A stretch of 64,000 nucleotides of DNA from assembly GCA_960531495.1 (NCBI GenBank), contig OY482846.1:13053986-13117985 (forward strand), read 5' to 3'. Of the stretch, positions 54,166 through 64,000 are shown piece after piece. How positions within the stretch are numbered: position 1 is the first letter of the stretch; every line of letters begins with the position of its first letter. This DNA is from Zeus faber (Eukaryota > Chordata > Actinopteri > Zeiformes > Zeidae). A program made the position numbers and the translations under genes. Below the pieces are notes generated by a model. That model saw only the letters and a list, made by a program, of their open reading frames with translations, had not been told where the DNA came from and ran no database searches.

Positions 54166-54734
54166 TGTACTTCTGCAATCACACACAATATAATTCAAAG
54201 TTTTTTTTATTGCGTTTGAGATCTGGGGTTGTTTCATTCTGACAACATAAGGAAGTCCCATCATTCAAGTGTAAAACATTGTTCCGATTTAAAATCAATG
54301 AGTTTATCTTAAAATTATTTCAGTACTCTTGTCACTGTGCGTTGATGCAGTATTATCAACGTATAAACCCCCTGTTGAATAACGAGAGCAGTATACACAT
54401 CAGGCATTAATATCGCCTTGTTGGGCATAGAAACCACATATTTTAAGTCATATAATTTTAGAACCTTGTAAATAGTTTTTTTTGTCAAATGTGTCAACTA
54501 GCTTTATAGAAACTGTAATATGAAATCAGCAGACAAGACCTGTCCTGAAGTTTAGTAGTTTAACAAAGGAGATAATTTACCCTAATAGCAATAGAGCAGT
54601 ATGGCTTGCATCCAAAATAACTAACTCTACAAAACTCTGATTGCTTTCACCAATCAGACCAGTTATCAACATCCTGTAAAGTGTTCCTTTCCATCTGCAA
54701 AAAAAAGTTCAAACACATGGACTCAGTTTGAAAA

Positions 54735-54818
54735 CACATCATCTGATATATATATATATTTATTGCATGCTGAAAGCATGATTGTTTGTGTTGCGTGAGT
54801 ACGTGGCGAGCAGAGCAA
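54735..54818 (-). other. eif2b4: eif2b4 3'UTR with polyadenylation signal
   Basis: The minus-strand AATAAA lies at 54759-54764, about 55 nt after the stop codon, inside a short TA repeat. The 3'UTR is therefore very short (about 80 nt). Confidence 0.65.
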
Positions 54819-57800
54819 TCACTGGTCAACGCTCTTGACCCGCAGCACCACGGGCACTGAGGTGCACGGGATCATCCCCAGGTCCGTGATGACCAGATCC
54901 ACGAAGTCGGGAGGGGTGACGTCGTAGACCAGGTTCAGTAGACCCAGCAGGGGAACGTCCTGCCAGCCCCCCAGCTGGGTCTTCCCCTTTCGGGTCACAA
55001 TGAGGTCATCAGGGTCATCTGAAAAGAACAACTATTTTAGCCGAAGGAAGATTTCTTGTCCACGTCTCGAGTCCAGAGTGCAGAGTCTATGCAGCTACAT
55101 GATGAGAAACCGAGGATTTTAGTTGACCATTGTCACACAAATTATGATAAATCATTTTATTGTGTCTTTTCATTTTATGCCACTATCATAGTATAATCTT
55201 AGAAGAGTGTAATAACACACCTACATATTGTAAAAGAGCTATCTACTGACAAGACAAGAACAAAAATTATGACATTTAATTAAGAGTGAAATAATGACTA
55301 TTTTTAAGGTCTTTATTTTTGTGAAATTATTTAAAGGCATTTTAAAGATATGCAGATAACCTGTCAATATTTTTCATTCACAACACAAAAAACAACATAC
55401 TGAAGGAGCTGAACCATTAAAAAAATTGAACTCGGGTAACTTATATAGTTTGTATAGTTTTACTAATATAGTTAGTAATTGTGGTGCCAAACCCAGTTCG
55501 TTGGAGACGAAGGAGTCCGTCTGCACCCTCTCGCAGAACTTGTACGTCTCGCAGCAGACCAGCACAGGCACATTGAAGGCTTTAGCCACCAGAGCGATTT
55601 GGGACGTCCCCACACGGGACATGACGTAGCCGTTGGCCAGCAGTGCGTGTGCGCCAAGGAACACTTTGGACACCTGGGAGGGAACGGGCGTTAGTAGATA
55701 GAAAGACAAGCAAACACCTTTAAAATGTTAACACCACCAAGTGGAAGAAGGAAAAGAAACATACGGCTTTTTATACACAACAGCAATTGGACTGACAATT
55801 TACAACTGGATTCGCTCCTCAGTTATTATTTTAAATATATATATTTTTAAATGGTTTCGTCTTCTTCATTTGCTTTTATACTTTTTAGACTATACCCTAT
55901 TTTATTTTTGTTTTATGTCATTGTCTATACATCCAGGGGTTCTCAACCTTTATTGGCCCATGACCCCCAAAATTCTCACAGCAACAGAAGAGTGTGACCA
56001 ATTTTTCTATTTTATTATTTTGGAGGCAGCACCATTAATTGTATGCATTTCACTCAACATTAAGGCCTCTAAGCAAAAAAAAAAAAAAAATAGGTTAAAT
56101 AAAAATCTTTCTTGCTGTTCTAAAAACAATTACATCATAGAGCATGGATGGAGCTCTAATGGATTATATGGAAATGTTGATAGATTTCAAACCAGTTTAA
56201 TGAAAATATATCAGTAAAATATTAATTTGATTGATATATTTTGAGAAAAGTCCCATGAGCCTGTCGAGATATCAAGGGACCCCACGTTTACACTGTTACT
56301 GTCACTGCACATATGATGGCTACATCTTTATAACATCATAACTTAAAGCAATATCTATTTATTGACTATGCTGCCCAGATCTTAAAGAAGACACAAACAC
56401 ACGGTGCTGACCTCTGGTAGGATGTAAGACACGGCAGAGATCAGGACGTAGGTGCAGCTGATGCCCCTCTGGACCAGACGCCTCAGCGCCTCTCTGCCCT
56501 CCAGCCGGGGCCGGCTGTCCACCACCACCACCCGGAACTTCCGACATTTGTCAAAGGCCTCACACAGGATGTGGTTGACCAGTGATGAGCTGAGGAGGGG
56601 GAGAGAGCCATTAGGAGAGGACAGAATACATAAAGATGAAAGAGAAAACTTAAATTATCTCGGTCATCCCATCTTGAGGTAACCCAAGAGATATTCCAAA
56701 ATCAAGCTGTTGCAGAAGGAGAGCAGGGGTTTCCAAACTAAGAAGATCAGGCTCTGGCTGAGGACATTTTATATAATTCTGAAAATACAAAAGTGTAAAA
56801 CAAAATAATAGTGTAATTCCTCCGAGGACCACTGGGGGCTGTGAAACCAGTCTGTTTCAGACTGGTTTAAAAGCACTAAACACAAGGAATAAAGCAGCGG
56901 TGGAGTCACTCCACTGACCATAATAGGCAGTGTTTTCTTGTAGAGAGAAAAATTTAACACACCAAGAACAGAGTTTCAGAGCTGCCTAATTTGCATTTTC
57001 TTACCATCCATAGACTAGAATGACGTCTCCATCACTAATCTTTTCAATGGCGTACTTGGAGATTGCTGTAGCTGCCAGGATGATCTTTTCATCTATGTAC
57101 CTGTCGATACACTTCTGCAGTTCGCTCTTAGCCTGAACAGAGTGAGATAGATGGAAAAGTAAAGATCAAGTATAGTAAGACTATTTTGGTTTTTATTCTA
57201 TTCCTTTATACTGTTAGCAGCAGCATTTGTTGATATATTTCAACTTCAAAGACCCATCATTTCACTGTCAAAAATAGATGTTAATTGCTGTGTTTTCACA
57301 ATGCATTTCACAAAGAAAAATACGAGAAATAACCTCTTCTTCTTTGCATTGACTGTCAATATTGGAGATCTCTTTCTTGATGTATTTGATTGCGTTACCC
57401 ATGCTGGCCGACAGGGGGCGACACTGGCTTAAAAAACTGCAAGAAGACGACGAAAGAAAGTTTGCGTTGATAAAATATATTACAATATTTTCTTTTCTTA
57501 ATCATTGTATGAAGTTCTAATCAAATGTCACCTTTATTTATCAAAGTCAACAGGTCACGAGTTTGATATAGTAGGGGCAAACCAGTTATACAAGTACCTA
57601 ATGTAGGGTTTCAGCTTGTTCACGAGGTCCCGAGAAAGTTCTTCATTCGGAGGTGTAGTGTAGTCCCTTATGACCTAGAGAGACATTAAACAGGTACAGT
57701 ATAGGTGTTAATCCCTTTAAATTATATACAAGTTAGTTTTACAGGTCGATTTAAAAAGACCCCAGACACGTGCATGGAATTCTATAATTTCAGATAAAAA

Positions 57801-58253
57801 TCAGACAAAATGTTAGCAAATTATAATGTTGGCTGTTTTAATCCCATTGAAGAACCTTCCAGAAGTGAGGTTTTAAGGCCTTCTAATCAAACGTAGTGGT
57901 CGACCGATACGGGTTTTTCAATGGCCAATGCCGACACCGATATTTAGGGAGCGGGGTGTCCGATCACATATATATATACTGCCGATCTCATGTTGTTGTT
58001 TTTTTTGCATCTGATAAAATACAACAATTTAATAATAATAACAAATGAGATACAAAGTTGATTAACTGAAATTAACATTTATTTAACACTAATGTTATTG
58101 TCTGCATTGTCCAGCAGTGCTCTTATTTTAAATAAAAAAAAAAATAAAAAAAAAAAATGTATCAACTAAATAAATGTCCATTGGTAATCAAAAAACTAAA
58201 CTTTGTAAAAAAACATGAATGAAAAACAAATAATTATAAACCATTATAGATAT

Positions 58254-58323
<70 letters not shown>

Positions 58324-61300
58324 ATATTAATAACTCTAATATATAACTCTAATATATATAGAGTCATATTAAAGTCTGGTCTGGAAATAGAGTCTCCCCG
58401 TTACAGAAGTGCAGGATTTATTATTTACAAATAAAATATTGACACAAAGACATCCAGTTTTTCCTAAACCTTTACTAAATGAAGTCCCGTAGTAACGGAA
58501 AGCAACGGGGGGATGGTGTGACGCGGCAGGGGACAGTGGGGACACACAGGCAGGCGGGATGGAGGGGGGTCTGAGGGTGCTGAGTGCTGCTTAAGGGTCC
58601 ATGGTGGCCTTTTTATGTGTCAGGTTTTATATTTTATTTATTTATTAATTTTTAAGCATAAATGGGAATCGAAGTAGCGGATTTCCGCGATCGGGACGCC
58701 CGCGATGGTGCACATCCGGGGGCCCGTGATCTGCACTCCGCTGTGCGTCCCCCTGCCGCTCCATTCCCTTATTGAACCAAATCTAAAAAGAACTGTGTAG
58801 TGTTTAAAAAAATGTTAGGAAACACACAAAAATAAATAGTCTTCAAAAAAAGGCAAGAAAAATCGCCATGGGAACGCACACATGGTGCAGCACTGTCCGG
58901 AGGAGAAAAAAAAAGTCTCTGAGTTAGGTTTATGTTTTGCGACAAATGCGAAGTATTTCCAAACAGCACATTCCATTTTTAATGAGCTTACACATTAACA
59001 AATCAATGAGACAGTGAAGACAGCAAGTGAGTGACAGGAGGCGGGGCAATGTGGGCGCTGCAGTTGTGTGTGTGTGTGTGTGTGACTGTCAGAGAGAGGA
59101 GAGAGCGAGGAAGCACAGCTGCTACTGGTACTGTATATCGATAGTGCCGAAAATGAGTCTTGAAACCGTTTCAAATATTCAGAATCGATATGTATATAAA
59201 AATCTATGTTTAGACAAAACTAGTCTGCAGACATTTTTTGTTTATCAGCTTTGCAATCACAAATCTGTCCCATTTCCGATGAAGTGGTAGAGAGAATGGA
59301 TACAAATATGAGCACTTTACTCATACACAAATGCAAAAGAGAGCAGGACAGGACGTAGAAAGTACTAGAAGTAGATCTAACAAGACCCATGGGATTGTAC
59401 CTGTTTGAAGGCATGCAGCAGTGCTATAGAGCGAGCATTGGACCCCGCCACGATGCCCTGGGAGTACTGCAGGCCCAGCCGCACGATGGAAGGGTGGATC
59501 ACTGTGGAGGGAATGCTGAGACACAACCATAACATTAAAGCAATTACATAACAGTAAATCAGAGGATGACGGTGTTCATTCAATAAGACTTAACATAAAA
59601 ATGCCTGGCAGAAAAAAAACAAGATTTAGAGTCGGAGGATTTTGGATTGGAAAACATGTACATTTTTCATTTTTTCCCCCCCTTATTCTGTGGGCGGGAG
59701 CTGCTGAGGCAGCATACCTGAGTTGCTGCGTCAGAGGGGCTTTGCGGCTGTACTGGTGGAGGTGCGAGAATAGGCTTACTTTGTAGCCGTAGTCTGACCG
59801 AAGAGGGATCTGAAATTTGATTTCCACCAGAAACAAATAAGATTTCATTTTCCACTTAGTTACCACATATTGAGAAGCTTCAAGATGACCAAAGATTGGT
59901 TGTGTGTAAATGTCATTCACTTAAATCAAGGAAAAAACAAAGATCCTTGAAGAACCAAAATGGTATCAACTGTTCATACTGTAGGATAAGTTGGACAAAA
60001 CACTGGAGGTGACCAATTAAGTTTCAATTTAGCAATAATTAGAAATGTAAAATATTAATTCCTTTTGTATGTGATAATTCACATCCAAAATGGATGTCAA
60101 CACCAGTGTGGCTCCCCAAAAGTTGATCTACAGTGAATAACCCTCACAGAGCACATAATGACACAACAAAAGCACAGCAAACTACTCATTTGGGACACCT
60201 CACCTAATCACAGCAAAAAGCCATCCATTTTGAATATTCTGTTGTTGACGTGTAACCACACTTTAGGGTTTAAAGGGGACCTCTTATGAAAAACTCACCT
60301 TTTCAGTGCACATACATTTCGGTCTCTTATGGGCCCACTAACACACAAATTGTGAAAAAAGACAACCCAGTCAGTTTTTTGTGAGCTGTCTATTTCAGAA
60401 AACATGTGGCCACAAACCATTCAGATTTGCGAATCCCTTCCTACGTCACTTTAGCCTGAGAACCAGATAAATCTGCAGCTCATGTTTCATTTGCTCTGCA
60501 GAGTACTTCTGGCCACCCTCCCATTCAAAAAGATTTCCACCCGACCTTGCCAGGGTCGGGCCAATCACAACCGTTTATCTAATATGGGGCAGGTTTGATA
60601 CGATGACACTGCAGATCCCGCCGAGGCATTTTCATAAACAACCAAGACGGCTGCTGCTGATGTTGAACAGTCTGTAGAATCTGCTATGGCAACAGTAAAA
60701 AACAAACACGTATGTTTTCTCAAAAAAAAAATTTGGTGATAAGAATGATGTGTTTGCTTTACTTCAACTTTGGTAAAAGTTGAATTTACCAACTCACTCG
60801 CTCAGTGGTACATCACATGTTTCGTTGCTCGGATTGGTTGAGGTATACCCAATTGCGTCCAGAGACATTTTGGTATGCGTCCCTCGGTAACGCCCCTTGG
60901 AAATCGGAAATGTCTTGTTTCTTTAAACAGAACCAATAAAAAAGTGTGTTTTTATTGTAGATGTATTAATTTTATTAAACAACGTTTACATGAAACTAAA
61001 AATCCCTGCGTGCAATGTCCCGGTGTGGTGTCGGAAATGAAAGTTGGAACAAAATTTTAAATTAGGCGTTGTAGATCTAATATGAGTGACGATTCAGCAA
61101 CTGGATTGCTTATTTCTCACCTCAAATTTGTTCAGAAACAGATTTTGGTGGAGTGATGAGGTGAAATGAGTGAAAATTTACGGATTCAATACAACAGAAC
61201 AACAGAGCTCAAACCCCATTGGCTCACAGAACCTGGAACTTGTGCTCTAATCCCATTGGTGTACAGAACTAGGGGCCTCAGGAGGGAAGCGCTACCCACT

Positions 61301-63617
61301 AAACGGATCGTCCTGGAACAGGATGGTTAAGAGGCATGTAAGAATGCTTAACCTGAGTGGTATTTTCAGCAAAAAAACTTCAAAGACATGTTTTTGGGAC
61401 CTCAGAGACATATATTAACTTGAAAAGGAGCATAATAGGTCCCCTTTAACATTTCCAAACAACACAGATTTGAACACAACTCAGAAGCACACTTTTCGGG
61501 GGCGCACCCTGAGGCCTTCAGTAATACCTCTTTGCCAGCGCTGTCACCTTGCATCTGAAAGGAGCGTTCAGTCACATGCGATGATAATGAGTTGAAGAGT
61601 GGACACAGAAAATCATCTAGCCCAGGGATAAACATTTTAAGGTGAATGACCCTCTGAAATGAAAATATCAAATTCCTAACCTGTTGCCTTTCCAACTTCT
61701 TGGCCAGCTTCTTTAAAACCTCAGGGTTGTCGACCTGAACATGTTCGGGGAGCCTCTTAACCACTGAAAACAAATAATGAACATGAATAAAAACGTCAAT
61801 CGCAGTTCCTGTTATTTATATTCTGAATTATAAACACATATTTAAGATATTTAAGAAAAAACACAGGGTGCTTCTAGAACACAGCGGGCTCATTAGAGCA
61901 CCAAAACACACCGATTATTAATCATCAGCCTCAATATCCACAGGGGATGATGATGATGTGGCTAATGCCGAACAGGTTTAATAATTGTGTAAGATGTGAA
62001 CACTGGGGCATTCCGATGGATTATTTTTCACGACAGTACTGACTCTCAAAACAGCAACATTGATATTAAATGTATGGATGATGGATAGAGTTAAGAAAGT
62101 TGTAACCATAACCTATGTAGCAGTAGTTTGTATATTATTATATATTATATATAAGTATTACATTGTGATACAGTATCGTTACCATCTTTGAAGAAATCTG
62201 AGCCTATAAAGTTAGATCTGCACTATATCACTGTACACAAACATACATATTGGGGCCCCTGTATTGTGATATATGTGACATATCATATGGGCAGATTCTC
62301 AGCAAGCGTACCTGGCTGCAGCTCGCTGGGCTGCAACTTGGCCTTCCCTGCAGGGACCTGTGGGATCACGTCTCCCTTTTTGCCCTGTTTTGACGCCCGC
62401 TCAGCCTCCTGCCGGGCCCTGCGCTCGGCCTTGATTTCCGTTTTGCTCTTCGCCGGCTTGCCCGCCGGGGCGGGGGCGTCCAACACAGGCACAGGTAGTG
62501 GTGCGGGGGTAGGCACTGCTAGAGGAGCTGGGGAGTAGGACAGAAAGGGCTCAGGGTTGATGTAGAAGGAAACCGCAAATGATAGAAATAACGTGTAAAT
62601 TCTGTCCGTATAAAACTCAAGTTGTCGGATGATTCAAAACCAAGATGCTTACATGAATATCAGTGGATGTCACACGTTTTGATGGCACTAAGGTAAAATA
62701 TTTCCCAAGTGTTTTTTGATAATGACTACTTGGATGTTACATAGTGTGTTCATATTCATGTGAGCCAGCTGTTCATAATGTTCTCTCTGACTTATTAGGT
62801 GAGCTGTTTTGGTTTTTTTTATCTCCGCTTTCAACCTGCAGCTGTCTGTGAAGCCTTTGAAATATCAAGTTGCGATTAAGGGCTATAATTGAATTTGACT
62901 TGACTCATGTCATTGTTGTTGGGGCAACCACAACATTAAAGTTAGGCCGATTATTTTCCGTTTTTAACCTAGCTTTACTGACATCTATTAGAGAAAACAT
63001 GACATTGTGCTGATGTAACTGGTTGGATATTTAATAGCCTACAACACTATATTGGACTTTAAATGTAGAGCTTGGAAAGTCATAAAACAGTGATGTCATT
63101 CATAAAATAGTCATACTCCTTGGTCACAAAATATGTGTCGGGGATTTAATAACCAACTCTGGGTGACCATTTCTAGTTATAATCAAACATTCAGAACAAT
63201 GCGTTAACAGTTCTAGTTCTGAAAAACTTGGTAACCGGTTTAGAACCTAATCAGCAACCCAAAAAAACAACAACCATGTGCACCTTTTTGTGTGGGAGGG
63301 TGAGCAGCTTGTTTTGAAGTTGGGGATCTCTCAGTGGGCGGTTTTTCTTTCTGACTTTCCGAAGTTTTGTCATCCTTTCTCTCTTTGTTCTTCTTATGTT
63401 GTTTCTTCTCTTTCCGCAGCCGCTGCTTCTCCTCCTTTGTCAGTTCTGTACCTTCACGCTGCGGGTGACATACATGCATGGTTAGTGACTATGTTTATCT
63501 TTTAAACATTGACTGCACAAACTAGTCTCCAATGTCGCCTTGCCACGAAAGTCGGCATATTGGGAAAACTCTGGATCACCTTTGCATGTGAAATGTCGCC
63601 TTTCTCATCAGGTCCAT
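54819..63617 (-). CDS. eif2b4: Translation initiation factor eIF2B subunit delta (partial, 12 exons visible)
   Basis: The coding exons, in transcription order, are 63617-63580, 63458-63284, 62527-62312, 61763-61681, 59809-59718, 59515-59401, 57674-57598, 57436-57334, 57132-57005, 56589-56412, 55673-55493 and 55018-54819. They total 1586 nt, in phase throughout, ending in TGA. The first visible exon needs one upstream base to complete its first codon, so the start exon lies beyond the window or in unread sequence at its edge. The N-terminal part is Lys-rich and disordered ([20 protein letters not shown]). The C-terminal Rossmann-like domain follows, with [86 protein letters not shown] and [17 protein letters not shown]. 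It belongs to the alpha/beta/delta regulatory part of the eIF2B decamer, which exchanges GDP on eIF2 and senses eIF2 phosphorylation. Human mutations cause vanishing white matter disease. Confidence 0.96.
55934..56050 (+). repeat. hAT-like repeat end (CAGGGGTTCTCAACC)
   Basis: Starts with CAGGGGTTCTCAACCTTTAT followed by GGCCCATGACCCCCAAA, which is typical of the end of a non-autonomous hAT element. I could not find a matching inverted right end or an 8-bp duplication. The segment may be a truncated copy. It lies in an eif2b4 intron. Confidence 0.5.
57893..59110. repeat. Dispersed repeat (GTGGTCGACCGATA-type) with (TA)n
   Basis: The left edge, AGTGGTCGACCGATACGGGT, matches a sequence commonly repeated in fish genomes. 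The body includes an A-rich stretch, a (TA)n tract at about 58252-58320, and GC-rich sequence at about 58490-58600. The right boundary and superfamily cannot be fixed without a consensus library. Confidence 0.4.
59027..59110. repeat. (TG)n and GA-rich simple sequence
   Basis: A short (TG)n run (about 59065-59085) is followed by AGAGAGGAGAGAG. Confidence 0.8.
60274..61445. mobile_element. piggyBac-type non-autonomous element with TTAA sites
   Basis: TTAA occurs at 60270-60273 and at 61446-61449, exactly flanking the inverted ends AGGGGACCTCTTATG and (right, reverse complement) AGGGGACCTATTATGCT. It is 1172 bp long and non-coding. Exact TTAA duplication with such ends is the hallmark of piggyBac. 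It lies in the eif2b4 intron between the [10 protein letters not shown] exon and the YKVSLFSHL exon. Confidence 0.85.
61764..62311 (-). other. eif2b4: eif2b4 intron, nothing recognised
   Basis: AT-rich intronic sequence with no repeat I can name. Confidence 0.5.
62528..63283 (-). other. eif2b4: eif2b4 intron, nothing recognised
   Basis: Unique-looking intron sequence between the exon ending THPPTQK-type coding and the following Pro/Ala-rich exon. Nothing recognised. Confidence 0.5.
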
Positions 63618-64000
63618 CTGTAAGACAATCAAGTTGCAAGGTCATTATTTAAACAACATCATTCAATGCCGTGATCCATAGTATTATCTATGAGAAGGGA
63701 GAGTTCTATTGGAAACATTTGGGTTGTTTTTTTTTTTTCATCCGGCTTTACCCTCACTTTCATTCTATGATAGTCACTCGTTTTTCTCAAAAGTTTGAAA
63801 TTGGAAACAACATATAGAGGAACACGTATAACGCAGATGCATTGAATGGCAGGTTTTTGTTTTTTTTATTGCCAGCTTACTGGCATAGTTAAGTAAAAAC
63901 ATCAAATGTGGAGTTTGTTATAGAAAATAATCTTACGGATTACGGATGAGGTTGTAACTAGGGACCCTAGCATCCTGCATCCAGCCGGGTTGTTATGAGT
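63618..64000 (-). other. eif2b4: eif2b4 intron edge, first exon not found
   Basis: I looked for an ATG-containing exon ending in phase 1 with a GT donor and found none that is convincing. The 5' end of the gene is therefore probably beyond the right edge. Confidence 0.45.

Noticed and set aside
61402..61773. Minus-strand 123-codon ORF as a separate gene
   Set aside because: Only the first 28 codons (61763-61681) are an eif2b4 exon. The rest runs through the splice donor into intron and a piggyBac-type repeat.

Overview
The window is vertebrate, and almost certainly teleost, nuclear DNA. It has intron-rich genes with GT-AG junctions, long (TG)n/(AC)n microsatellites, and typical fish repeats: Tc1/mariner, Rex1-like and CR1/L2-like LINEs, Ty3/gypsy, a tRNA-derived SINE, and hAT, piggyBac and PIF/Harbinger derivatives. 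Four protein-coding genes can be read exon by exon. From left to right they are znf513 (+, complete CDS, 4 coding exons, 612 aa), snx17 (-, complete, 15 coding exons, 472 aa), atraid (+, complete, 7 coding exons, 233 aa) and eif2b4 (-, 12 coding exons visible, first exon beyond the right edge). Recognition is from remembered family sequences; no database search was run.

Layout. 1-1000: CpG-rich start, AT-rich repeats and a Rex1-like tail. 1000-2190: znf513 promoter, a predicted non-coding exon and the 40-nt first coding exon. 2190-15586: a 13.4-kb intron that has become a transposon landing zone, with several Tc1/mariner copies of at least three types, scrambled Ty3/gypsy pol pieces and a Rex1-like LINE, stitched together by (TG)n tracts. 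15587-20478: the remaining znf513 exons, with two non-autonomous DNA elements in the last intron. 20.5-23.9 kb: convergent 3' ends of znf513 and snx17, with AT-rich satellites and an unexplained CpG/CCAAT-rich block. 23.9-49 kb: snx17, whose introns carry a SINE, an internally deleted LINE, one near-full-length Tc1-like copy and a Harbinger-type MITE. 49-50.8 kb: divergent snx17/atraid promoter region. 50.8-54.2 kb: atraid. 54.7-63.6 kb: eif2b4, with a TTAA-flanked piggyBac-type element and other repeats in its introns.

The genes are unrelated in function and do not form a pathway: a C2H2 zinc-finger regulator, an endosomal cargo-recycling sorting nexin, a small type I membrane protein and the delta subunit of the eIF2B exchange factor. 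znf513, snx17 and eif2b4 are close neighbours in the human 2p23.3 cluster (from memory), so this is conserved linkage, apparently with a local rearrangement that put atraid head to head with snx17.

I found no convincing new biological system. The points most worth checking are the gene-order change, an orphan promoter-like island, the structure of several transposons (fold-back ends, 36-residue DDE spacing, a clean 8-bp hAT duplication, an ORF1-RT fusion in a deleted LINE) and one weak splice donor in snx17.
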